Shown: piece after piece, positions 1 to 11,200 of the stretch
Position numbering within the stretch: the stretch's first letter is position 1
Layout of the letters: each line of letters begins with the position of its first letter
Source of the DNA: Leuctra nigra
Lineage: Eukaryota > Arthropoda > Insecta > Plecoptera > Leuctridae
NCBI GenBank assembly: GCA_934045905.1
Contig: OW203767.1
Span: forward strand, 17,363,073 to 17,427,072
DNA length: 64,000 nt
Reading direction: 5' to 3'
Translations under genes and position numbers: made by a program
The notes under the pieces: generated by a model
What the model was told of the DNA's origin: nothing
The model's input: only the letters and a program-made list of their open reading frames with translations
Database searches by the model: none

Positions 1-127
1 CATAATGGGAGACACGACCTGCGCTCTCTTCCTCAGCCTTCGATATCACAACCTGAACCCAGACTACATTCAAGATCGTCTCAAACTACTCGGCAACAAT
101 TTCAAGCTACGCGTGTTGCTTGTGCAG
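1..127 (+). CDS. Ercc1: ERCC1 exon (partial at window edge)
   Basis: Open from base 2 and ending GTGCAG|GTA at 127/128. Encodes [20 protein letters not shown] and then [20 protein letters not shown] to LLVQ, the most conserved stretch of the ERCC1 central domain. The upstream exons are outside the window. Confidence 0.95.
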
Positions 128-1559
128 GTATTGAACAGAACATTCTAAATCGACCAAAACGTCTGACTATATGTCTCTTTCATTCATGCAAATTTTAACT
201 GTTCATTAAATAAAACTAATGAACCCAACGGCTGGTGTAATGGATATCTCGGTTCTCGTCAGATCACCGAGGTTAAGCAACATCGAGCGGGGTCAGCTGT
301 TGGATGGGTGACCATTCAACTCTGTCCTGCCAGTTGCTGCCGTTGGGCCAGAGAGACTGGGGTGGTAGGGGGTTAGTGTAACGACACCCCTCCACCTGTT
401 ATCAGTCTCTCGACGGGCGTTACACCGTCCTTGGGATGGGACGTTAAATACCATCAGGGCGCAGGGAGCTAACAACTCACTCGCTTGACATCCCTAGTTA
501 CAAATCCTCAACCAACTTCACCTCCTATATCGTCAATGCGCATCGTCAATGGAGCAGAGTTGTTGAGGCGGCAGTAGAACTACCAGTCCTGTAACGCCAT
601 TACAAAAAAAAAAAATTAAACTTTCCTTGTTAATGTGAAGGTGGATCTGGCTGATCCGGCGCACGCCATCACTCATCTCAACCGTCTGGCGTTCCTCGGG
701 AATCTGACGCTCATGCTGGCCGGATCTGCCGATGAGGCGGGACGTATAATCGAGACATACAAGATGTTCGAGAATAAACCACCGGAGATGATCATGGAGA
801 GGGAGGAAGATGACGAACACATTAAGGTTGGTGAGATTATTCTTAGTTGGTTGGTACTACATCAGTTTATAATATATATTGATTACTGTACAGTCAGGGA
901 AACTAGAAGGTTCATACTCTGCCTCTCTCTGACCCATAACATAAACATGTTTTTATATGGAGCAGAGAGAGATAGAGTTTAACTATCTAATTTCCTTGCC
1001 TATACATACCTACCTAATTTATGATCTGCTGGATGCATTTATAGGCTATTTCTTATTGTTGACAACTTGAAAAAAAATAAAAAATTGCTGTTTGTATTGT
1101 TATTCTTATGTAGGCTACATATGATGGTAGGTTTATTTAGGTACCGTACCCCTATATTATTTTGAAATTGACATTTTTTGTGGGAAAAGGTATCAAAAGG
1201 CAAGTCAAATCTTAGTTTTGACCTAGGTACTGATCCAATTTTATACTGTAATTTTTCATGTCTAGGAGAAATAGAGAAAGTAAAATTGGCTGTTCAGAAT
1301 CAAAACTTGACTATTTTCAGGCTAATATTTAGTTCAGCAACTTCGATATTGTCACTTTTACCTTCAGATTCAAAGTGCTCTGACGACTGTACGAGCCGTC
1401 AACAAGACCGACGCCGCAGCTCTCGTCAAGTCTTTCGGATCCCTCGAGTACATCCTGCAAGCGAGCGCCAGCAACCTTGAACTTTGTCCAGGTTTCGGTA
1501 CACACAAAGCACAACAGCTGCACAAGATCCTTCACCAACCGTTTCTCAAGAATTCGTGA
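1..1559 (+). CDS. Ercc1: ERCC1 (RAD10 family) 3' part, three coding exons
   Basis: Exons at 1-127, 641-826 and 1368-1559 join in phase 0 to give the C-terminal 167 residues of ERCC1; the 5' part lies outside the window. ERCC1 is the non-catalytic partner of XPF; together they cut the strand 5' of DNA lesions in nucleotide excision repair. The first exon carries the conserved [14 protein letters not shown] segment of the central nuclease-like fold. The second has the RIIETYK helix region. The last encodes the tandem helix-hairpin-helix domain ([10 protein letters not shown], then [12 protein letters not shown]) and ends HQPFLKNS, where the family has a PF pair whose Phe docks into XPF. The second donor is the weaker GTTGGT at 827. 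The better-looking GTGAGA four bases on would break the frame. The gene is convergent with stardust. Confidence 0.95.
224..480 (+). mobile_element. 5S-rRNA-derived SINE in an ERCC1 intron
   Basis: Bases 224-349 follow the whole of a eukaryotic 5S rRNA. Outer arms cccaacggc and gccgttggg pair as helix I, and the interior contains TCGGTTCTCGTC, GATCACCGAGGTTAAGCA and GGATGGGTGACC, covering the internal pol III promoter. A tail follows to about 480, with an inner hairpin (agagactg... at 351, ...cagtctct near 405). A 5S head with an unrelated tail is the SINE3 layout. It could also be a diverged 5S pseudogene with unrelated flank. Confidence 0.8.
641..826 (+). CDS. Ercc1: ERCC1 middle exon
   Basis: A 62-codon exon. 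The acceptor is a pyrimidine tract followed by AATGTGAAG| and the exon begins VDLADP, so LLVQ|VDLADP matches the family's LLVQVDVKDP. The frame ends DDEHIK before a GTTGGT donor. A poly-A stretch lies about 25 bases upstream of the acceptor. Confidence 0.92.
1368..1559 (+). CDS. Ercc1: ERCC1 terminal exon, (HhH)2 domain
   Basis: Begins after TTACCTTCAG and stops at TGA 1557-1559. Encodes [30 protein letters not shown] and [20 protein letters not shown] to FLKNS. The two hairpin motifs and the terminal Pro-Phe are those used for XPF dimerisation and DNA binding. Confidence 0.95.
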   Translation: MQSALTTVRAVNKTDAAALVKSFGSLEYILQASASNLELCPGFGTHKAQQLHKILHQPFLKNS

Positions 1560-1714
1560 AATGGAACTTATCAAGTCTTTGGTGAGGTTTGTGATGCAAG
1601 GACTAAGGAGAATCTGATCCTGAATAATTTGATTTCCCTTTTCAGAAAATACATATTGTCATGGGACGAGGATTTCCTCTTTCTTGTCCCCTCTCCGCTG
1701 AAAAGGATTATTAA

Positions 1715-1720
1715 AATAAA
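1715..1720 (+). promoter_or_regulatory. Candidate poly(A) signal of ERCC1
   Basis: AATAAA lies 156 bases after the ERCC1 stop codon, in an AT-rich context. Position and sequence fit; cleavage itself cannot be seen. Confidence 0.55.
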
Positions 1721-4700
1721 TAGGTATTTTTTAAATTTTGTAATTAAATTTTGTGTCCACCTCAAGTAGTAGTTTTAGTCTACTGTTCAACCCAAGAAGT
1801 TATACAGGTTATCCCTAGATTGCTTTTTCCCTGACACTCATTTTACAACTTTTCAACCAAAAATATTGCCATAGCACCTCAAATTCAGTTTTCAAGTGGT
1901 AAACGTCCAAAACTCACCCTGCGGGATATATGTGGGACCCCCCTTACAACGAATGCATTGTGTTTTAGGAGTCCGTCTCTTTACTGTGGTTCAGCCATTG
2001 ACAATCAAAACTGGGTGATAAGCAAAAAGTTTACTTTTCACGGCACGACGGTTGTAGTCAAAGCCAAAATGCCGCACGCGCGAATCACAGCACGTCTAGA
2101 GAAGGAGGGGGCGTGTCTTCCGTAGCATCTTGTTCTCAAGATGCGAATGAATTACACCAACTACTTTTACCTAAATACCTTAATCTCACAAACCATGTGA
2201 GCAATACCTTCTAAGATGATTGAAAAGTGTACTAGACATGGTCTACTGAGTTTTCATAACGGAAATAAGTTTGTATGCTTTGTCAAATCTGACGGTTGCA
2301 GTGGCTGGACGCCCGGGAGGCAGGATCAGAGTATCACGCGATGCCTCAAATGAGGGCCGTGCGTTATAGTGGTGTTGGCATGGCAGTTTCATATCCCGGT
2401 ATAGAGGTGTTAGTCAATGGTTCAGCATTTACTAAAATTCATATGCATTGCAAGTGAGCTCCCCAGGGCAAAGAACGTGACGCAACCCATGCATACTTTA
2501 TTTTTAAGCAGTATTTTCAACATGGAAACAATAGACCATAACGGAAAGTTGCCAGCGCCACCACATGAACTAAGTAAGATGTGTCTGCGCATGCGCTACC
2601 GCAAGGTCAAGTGTGTGATACCTCGACGCGGGAACCATTCCCGGCAGCTGTCTCTTGTTAAATTACGAAGTTTTGTTTTGAAATAACAACAGATATGGTT
2701 ATTGGAAATACAAGCTGATAGTGGTCATTTGTCTTGCAAAAGGTGCAGATTATTTGAGTGTAAACGTAATACCAAAACATTTCTCCTAATATTTATTAAA
2801 TAAGTGTACAAAATACCTAAATCTGCTACTAAGAACACGGAGGAGGGGCGGTTTCACACGGATTCCGACCGAGCCAGCGAGGTCGGTTTTAGTACCGAAC
2901 GAGAGCGCTAGTCATTTCTGTTTTGGTCTATTAATGTAACCACAGATTTTAGTTTACATAATGAAAAACAAGTAGTGAATTCACTTCAGATGGATTTGAG
3001 TTGCGTTTCTCTCTCAGCCAGTTGTGAAAGGAATGGTAATGAATGGGATGGTGATTATTGATACATGTAAGAAATATAGCCAATTTTGTTGTTACCGTTT
3101 ACTAAAGAATTACACAACATAAATATACACTTTGTTTGTTAAGTACACGGTTTTATATAAACAATTACTATTTACACGTGCCCAATATTCTGTACAGGCT
3201 GCATCATACAGCTCTCGAATCAGTGTTTTGAGCAGATACATAGTGTATTCGACACAGATTTTACCCTTGAAAATAGAGTTAATTAATAATTATAATATTT
3301 TGTATTATTATAACAATATAATGTTTGAAGGCTATCTTAGTATAGAAACATTCCTTCAGCTAAATGACACAACACGCACTGGATATCAACGAATGCTCAA
3401 ATCAACCAAGTTTTCGGAGGGAGCGAATCGCTCGTCAAGTCTATATTGCTTTGAATGTGTCCGTAGCTAAAAAATATCACAACTTAAAATAATGGATGGA
3501 AAAAAGATTTACTTTAAAAAACTAAGAATATCAATGCATATCACGGCTGACGTCTTCATATTCTATGTCGTCACTCGATTGTTTCGTTAATCGTGGACAG
3601 AAGAGTAGAAGAATACTCGCTAGTGTTGGTCTCAAAGTGACAATAAGATTCTTCGACGAAAAAGACATCTTATTTCATTTTGATGTGGTCAGTTAGTTAC
3701 AGGGTGTCAATAGTAGGTACTTCTGGCAACTTAATGATTCGTGTGATTTCAATGGATTGTTTTTATTTTATTTTTACATCTTGTGATGTGATGTTTAAAT
3801 AGAAGTACCAATATATTAACACCCAATCAGAGCAGTTTCACTTACAAAATATACTGCATTGCTTTCTTTATTCACCTCTTTTTGTGCATCTCACATGAAA
3901 AATAAGGTAAACACATTGACTTTACATAGCTACTTAAATTGACAAGATAGGGAAACTGTCAATATTGTATTTAAGTTTAAAATTCAAGATAAAAATTTAG
4001 TTACCACATATATCTAAATTAAAACGAAATCATTCCAATCTGTACGATGTGTTTCATACAGATAAAACCCTCGAAATAAAAGAATGATTAAATTTAAAAC
4101 ACTTGACTAAGAAAATGTTATATTTATCAGGAATTTTAATATTCGATTACTCAGACTAGTTTTTTTTACAACAAAACTCATCAATTTTGATTACTTATCT
4201 AGAAGTGTATTTATTTAAAATCTATGTGGCATTTTTCTGAACTACCTTTGATTGATTGAGGAGACTGGAAAGTATGGCGATCCGATCTCAAATCACATTG
4301 ATCGTGGAGTAGCTATGTAATAGTATTCAATCGAAACAAAATTATTACAGATAATATTATGTTTATTGCATAACGCCATGTAAACCTAGCAATGAAAGCT
4401 CGTAATTAAGTAAAAAAACAAGGTCGAGTCGAACCGACCTTGAACACAAGTTGTAACACGTTGGACAGGGTAAATGTTTCACACCAAGCTAAAAACTCTC
4501 TATCCAATATATTGGTCTTTGTGGAATGTATAATGGCAAATGATGAATTAAGGTGTTAATCAATAACCGCTAAAACACGTATCGTTCGTTCATCACCTCG
4601 ATTAACTTGGTATTGCTTGCGTAAAGTTAGGCAGCGTCGCAGTGTAATATCGTTTGAATCGATTTTAAGGATATGCAAGTTCCGTGCCACAACAATTCCC

Positions 4701-4902
4701 GCAGTCGTTCACATGGGGGGGGAGGGGGGGATAAAATCCAAAATAACTGCTTTACGCATTTCCAACTTTAATAAGATCCGCACCCTTTCGAAGCCCCCAC
4801 GGCACCAAACAACAGTTAAAAAACACAAATCAATGGAAAACACGTCAAAATGTTCAACATTATTTTGGCACTTGTTTCTTTTCAGAAAAAAAAATAATAC
4901 GA
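1721..4902. other. Intergenic region between convergent genes
   Basis: Tail-to-tail spacer between ERCC1 and stardust. The open frames here (for example 2417-2686, 3132-3470 and 4617-4955) have AT-driven composition, no recognisable domain and no matching splice or initiation context, so I do not call genes. A short G-rich run sits near 4715-4730. No RNA gene was recognised. Confidence 0.5.
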
Positions 4903-4908
4903 TTTATT
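4903..4908 (-). promoter_or_regulatory. Candidate poly(A) signal of stardust
   Basis: AATAAA on the minus strand, about 200 bases downstream of the stardust stop codon at 5108-5110. It is the nearest canonical hexamer seen on that strand. Confidence 0.45.
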
Positions 4909-5107
4909 TCGAAATAGAAAACCTCTTCAAAAACTGTACGGAATCAAACATTTAGACATTCCTCGAGTAATCAGTCTATCCAGAGCTGTTACGCTGACAG
5001 CCCATTGGCCAAACTTATTGTCATGCCAATAATAATGATCGTCGCATTTCCTTGCACATTCCTAAATAATAAATACTCTAATCTCGTCAACAACTTGTCG
5101 GTTGGCT

Positions 5108-5290
5108 TCACGCTGCTCGGAGCCATGCGGCCGGCACCCACTGGGGTTCTCGCTCCAAACTGTTGATCTCGGACAGCAGTTGGTTGTACGCTCGCTCCGT
5201 CTCGTTGTTGATGATGATCATGTCGAAGTAGTGGCCGTACTTGTCTTCCATCTCGCGAGCCTTCTCGATTATGTCTTTCAGTTCGTCCTC
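5108..5290 (-). CDS. sdt: sdt exon 15: end of guanylate-kinase-like domain
   Basis: Begins after a CAG acceptor (5291-5293) and encodes [39 protein letters not shown] and [11 protein letters not shown] before TGA. The PALS1 family ends EPQWVPSTWLR; here two extra Ala follow. The terminal WLR segment is part of the fold. Confidence 0.96.
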   Translation of the reverse strand, partial: EDELKDIIEKAREMEDKYGHYFDMIIINNETERAYNQLLSEINSLEREPQWVPAAWLRAA

Positions 5291-8200
5291 CTGAAAAACG
5301 TCCGTCTCTTTTAGTTTTAGGAAAATAATAATAATTAGTCACTTTCCATCAAAATTCACTGAAAGTACAATCTTGATTTATGCTTTTAAGTTTTAACTGA
5401 GCTTACGACAAACCTACTCTACTCTGTATTCTAGGTGGCGGAGGTGTATGTAAAATATTTCAGAGTTTCTATATTAATTTCATCGTAGTTTACAAGTTTG
5501 ATGAAATACACCTTTTAGTATGATGAAACTAGACTTTGGCAGTGCTAAGTAATTTCTTAACCTTATTTCGGTGTCAAGCATATTCTACGTTGCGCATAGA
5601 ACTACATAAAATGAACTTAAAACTTTTATAATGTATAAAACCTATATTAGAATCAAGATTATTATCCATTTTTGCCGCAATATTCAAAATTCTATTGCAA
5701 AAAGAATACCAATTTCTTTTAAATATGGTTTTTACTGAATGTTAATAAATACCAACTGCAATATGAAAAGATTTTCCTCGAGTGGGACTCGAATTCCTCT
5801 TACCTTGTACGCTTCTCCGCTTCTAATCTTCTTCTGTCTCAACTTCTCCAGGGAGGGCGGAGCGACGAAGACGACGTATGGCTTGAGGTCGGAGGAGCGG
5901 AGGATCCGCAACGACTGCGGGTGCAGGTTCAAGACGCAGATCTTCCCGGACGAGACGACCGAACGTATCGCCTCCAACGACGTGCCGTAGTACGCCTTCT
6001 CGTACTCCCCGTGCTCGACGAACCGGTGCGACAGGATGTCTGCCTCGAACTGGATGCGCGAGATGAAGTGGTAATCTTGGCCGTCCACTTCACCGTCTTT
6101 TCTAGACCGACTTGTGTCTGTTGAGAGAAGATATGATGCTCAATTTTGTTACATTTTAAGGTAATAATTTCATGTATGTACCTATTTAACTTTCTTAATA
6201 ATAAATACTTTTAAACTTATATAGGTAATGTTCTTTTTATTATTTGAATTAGATAGTACTGTTCCTGGTACTGTTTTTCTTTTCGGAGAGTAATACATGA
6301 TACCAAACATCTTATGTTAGATGGCTAAAAAAAACTTCATGTTCTTCCATTTAATGAGTACCTATTGGCACAATTTATTTAAACATTTTTTCAGGTCTTG
6401 CATACCTTTTGACACCTCTTACTTCTAAATGAAAAAGTATTACTTTCAACTGAATGGTTCTTGTAAGATACATCAGCGGACATTGTTCAAGATATAAGAC
6501 TCACGTGGGATAGCAGCCGCGAATCGTTCCGCATCCTCCATAAGCCTCTGTCTCAACTCGTGTCGCCCGATGTTCGGAGGCCCGATGAGAACGATCGGCC
6601 GCTTGTGATTGGCTCGTGGGTAATACAATGAGACCTCCTCGTAGGTCAGGATTTCTTCCACCTCGTACTCCGTCTCGATAGTCGTGGCGTACAGCGGGTA
6701 ACTCCCGTCGGAATACACGGCACTCGAGCCGAGTTTGGCTTTCTTTTTCTTTTTTGTTGTCTTCTTCGCACATAGCAACGTGTTTGTCTTTTTATTGACC
6801 TTATCACGAGCATTTTTATCACCACTAATCGATTGCTTTAGAGATTCTCGTCTGCAAAAAAAAAGGATTTTGTTAGTTGGTACTTCATCAAGATAAACAA
6901 ATTGTGCACAAGAACTCAATATACAAGGGCCAATCTGAAAAGAGTCATAATCAATTTATCTTATGTGCATTCAAATGATTTACATCAAGTTTGACTGAAT
7001 GGATGATGCGTGGATACGAACATAATTCAACTGCTACTCTGCGTTTCACATTTAGCTGTCCGGTATGATATTTTGAATACCCCTTGTCCGAGAGAGAGGG
7101 ATGGTCTCGGAAGACCACGCGATCGCACACAGCGACTGAGGGATGGACAAAATACCTGTAATTTGCAAAATTAGGGGCCAATTCTGGTGGACAGCTAAAT
7201 GTGAAACGCAGTGTAGACAAATTCACTACCCTCATATAATCATTCACAGACGAAATTGTGTGTGGGGCATCAGTTTAAATTGGATGAGGATGTGAACCTC
7301 TGAATGTGTCAACGTTACTCACTGATGCTGGAAGGACCTGCTCGGAATGAGTCCCGCCAACGTCTGGTCCTCTTCACCTTCCCGGAACGCTTGCCACCAG
7401 TTGGCGTCCTCCTGGCTGATGACGTGGAGGACGTCGCCCTTCTGGAAGCTGATTCCCAACTCCCGACAAGGGATGTAGAGGTCCTCCTCGGGATCATAGT
7501 CGAAGTGCGCCTTCATGTGCATCTGGAGGAGGGATAATTCCGTTAGACCGGCTCTGACTTACACAACAACATCGCTCTAATGCATTCACATAGAGCTGAG
7601 CTGTTTTGCAAAATTAGTCTTATTTTTTACCAATCAAAATACCTCCTCATTTTTTTCTCTCTGGACCGACCAAAAACACCTCTTCGAAAAAAGTTCATGT
7701 ATCTTCTCTAGAAGTGAACATATTTTTTTATTGCTTCATAAAGAGAATAATAAAAATAGGATAATAATCTTGCAAAGTACTATGCAGATATGAGATAAGT
7801 AAAAAAAACATTATTTGTGATTATAAATGATACTGCATTTTCCTCCGCAGAAACAATTCCGTATTGCTGACGATATGTTTCAATAAACAGATGAAAAAAT
7901 ATCATCGGTGGCATTTGCTTTGAATGATGAAATGAAGAGATTGCAGCTGACAGCTAAACTAACAAATCCACAGAAACATCTAGTTGGAGCACTCACCAGA
8001 TTATCCCTGGGGGTGTTCTGTTGGTTCTGGCCCGTCTGCGGCACGATGATGAACGTCAGCGTTCCGGTCATCGCCGCCAGAACGTCGCACACCTCGTTGA
8101 CCGTCTTGCCTCTCATCTCGATGCCGTTCACTTCGAGCACCTCGTCGCCCTCGTGCAGCAGTCCGCTCTTCTCCGCTGCGCCGCCGCGCACGATGCGGCC

Positions 8201-11200
8201 GATCACGACCGCCTCCCCTTCGTTGCGCACCGTTGCGCCCTGCAAGTCACATACTCGTCAGATTGTGCACAATAATTACACTGGAAGCACCATATAATTA
8301 GTGGGCTTGTTTGACAAATCTTTTCTTTTCTTGAGCAATATCTAATCTAGCAGTAAATTTTACATTCCTCCATTCAAAACACAAATTTGTATCTAAACTT
8401 GTTAACTTATATGATCAATTTATCATTCTTAAATTTAAGAGGGTATCTAACCATCTGAATTTCAAAATATTGTACTTTAAACATAGGTTTTCCTAAATAA
8501 ATTTAGGATATGCTGCGACTCTAAATACCTCAAGAAACTTACGGTCACATTTTTTACAATAGGTTGTTTGCCTGACTCCACTTTTCAGCATTTTTAGCAC
8601 CAAAATGGTAAAGCAGTTCAAAACTGCAATGAAGTATGAACTGCTTTACCATCTCGGCGGCAAATAGACCTAATATTAGCATGGATACGTATTATTTAAA
8701 AGCAAAGTGTGTAATGTTCGATGGTCTCACCAGAGGTTCGTTGGTCTTCTCGATCTTGATGATCTTTATGTTGTCTTCGGCGAGGAACTGCGGCGGCAAA
8801 GTCTCCTCGGGCGACGGTGACTCTGCGTCGTGCAGCGCGACGTGTTGCACGGCGACGGCGTCGTGCGCCGACACGAGGCCCTCCAGCTCGTACCGAGTCA
8901 ACAGGTCGGCGAGTTCACCTGCCTCGGCCAGCGAGCAAGGCTGCAGGTCTTCCAGGCACTGCAGACAATCGACAAGTTGTCAATAAAATCGCTGAAAACT
9001 CCTCAAACAGTTTGAAAACTATTTCCAAAACATTTGGTTTTTGTGCCATTACATTTTTGATATTGGCGTTGGTACTACTAATTAGTAAAACTAAAAATAG
9101 TGTGGTTTTTCTGTTTGCAACTTAGTCGTTTGCAAAAGATAGGTCCCAGCGGGATTTGATCCCATGTACATCGGTGCAGTAGCTTCTCACTATACCCACT
9201 AAGCTAGCAGGATTTTGAAATTTGAAAAAAACAATCTGCATTCCTAAAAATTACTTAGACTGATGTTAAAAACCAGTCTGAACACCATGAAATTCATGAA
9301 TGGTATTTAAATTTATCGAATAATGGATGGAAAGGAGGACGAAGTTTAAAAAGATAGATTGAGTGACTCACATCTCTGACTATTGTCTGAGCGTCCGTGC
9401 AGACGGGCGAGTGTCTGCGCGTCGCAAGCACCTCTTGCAGCTTGTTGTGCACGGCCAGCGCGCGACCGAACTCGGGGCTGAGCAGCAGCGTCTGCACGGC
9501 CAGCACCTGGCCCTCGAGCGAGCTGTAGCTCTTCTTGAGCTGGTGCTGCAGTCGCTGCAGGCACGACACCAGCTCGGCGTAGCCTGGAGGGCGAGAGTTT
9601 CGAATTAAAGACAATACAAACACTACGAGACAATTATAATAGTACAGACAGAATATGCTTTCATTGAATTATAAAAAGCCGCTATCTGGACAGAGTTTGA
9701 ATCTTGAAACTGTCGACAACAAACTCATCGTCAAAATCACAATTGTGATAGAGCGAATTGAGTTTTGAGTCCGTAATTTATGTTTCTATACTTTCTTTCA
9801 AATAATTCTGAAGTTAGAGTCAGCCAAACAAAAATTGAGGAATTCAATCAGGGCATTCACCAATTTTACCTTCTTGGTTGATGTGATAAGGAAAGAAGAT
9901 AATTAAAATCAGATCGAAAATATTATTTATGACGTCAGGAGTTATCACTTATCTATCTCATTCTCAAATCAAGAGAACAAGTTGGCTCAGGCAGTACTCC
10001 GGAGATTCCATTTTAGATTCAACTGGCTGATTTCTTTTTGTGGTTTCCCTCAGTCAAGAGACAAACACTGGGAATGTTCTAGGCCACGACCGCCTCCTTC
10101 CAATCCACATCGTCATGACAGGTACTCACTGATAAGCGTGGTGCTGGCGGCATCATCATCCACCACGGCCCCCTCCTCCCCACTGGAGTAGCCCTCATTA
10201 GAGATGCCGGTGCGCGGAGGCGGCGGGGGGTGGCTCTCGAGCGCCTGGAGCTTGCGCGATCCCCGCAGTGAGCGGTTCAGGAACTCTGCTTGCTGCGCCA
10301 CGCGGTCCTCGTCCTCTTTGCGCTTGCGCAGCGCCTCCTGAACACACAGCAACAGCTAGATCAGGAACAGCTCCACAAGAGAGCAGGGTTGACGGGGCAC
10401 CAAAATGAAATAGTACACGCTTCAAAATGTTTCTGAGGGATTCCCATTTCTCGTTGCACAGATGGTTAGGCTTTCATAACAACACAGTAAAGCAGTTACT
10501 TCGTTCGAAATCGATTAAAATTTGAATGTTTAGTTAAAATCCATAACATTCGAAACTTAGAACATTTGAAAAGTCAAAATATTCGAAAATCAAAACATTA
10601 CCTACCATTTCTAAACCGTTTTATAATGAAAGTAGCTTTACTTATTTCAAAAATATACTTGGAACTGCTTATTTTGTTGAAAACAAACAAATCTGTTGGT
10701 GAAAAACCATTGAATTTGAAATCGTGTATTTTGGTGGAAATGTGGAATAATTGATTGAGGGGGGGGGGGGGGGGGGGGCTTGGTGCGGCAATCAAAGCAC
10801 CTTCCCGAGGAAGTTATTGTAACAGTGCAAAATATGAGTCACCCATAAATTGAGGGTGTCACCCATAACAGAAATCTCAACTTCTGTTGCATTCACAATT
10901 CGTGGTAATAAATTGTTATCAAAATCAAATGTTATCAAAAACAGTTTGCCCTAGGTTTGATTTCGTAGCGTACATCTGGTGGAGTGGAGGTGCCGTGATT
11001 GACTAGTGCGTCCTAAAAACAAGTAGAGAGCCTATATTTTAGCTTAGACTAAGATTTTAGTCACCAGCACGCACAGCTTTGATGAGCAAGTTCTTGGGCC
11101 GTTTCGGCAGCGGCGGTGGCGTGTCAGAAACCATCTTCCCCTTCACAGAAGACTAGCTGCCTTGGCGATCACTTCCACCTCTTTACATAACACTTTGATC

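Noticed and set aside
224..349. Functional 5S rRNA gene
   Set aside because: Multiple mismatches to 5S, single copy here, inside an intron and joined to a SINE-like tail.
293..475. 60-codon minus frame
   Set aside because: Lies wholly in the 5S-derived SINE.
831..836. GTGAGA as the ERCC1 middle-exon donor
   Set aside because: It is closer to consensus but shifts the frame of the terminal (HhH)2 exon; the donor at 827 keeps it.
4989..5342. 117-codon minus frame over the last stardust exon
   Set aside because: Wrong frame; the correct frame gives [11 protein letters not shown] and TGA at 5108-5110.
9141..9213. Functional tRNA gene
   Set aside because: A and B boxes are recognisable but the acceptor and anticodon stems do not form a proper cloverleaf.
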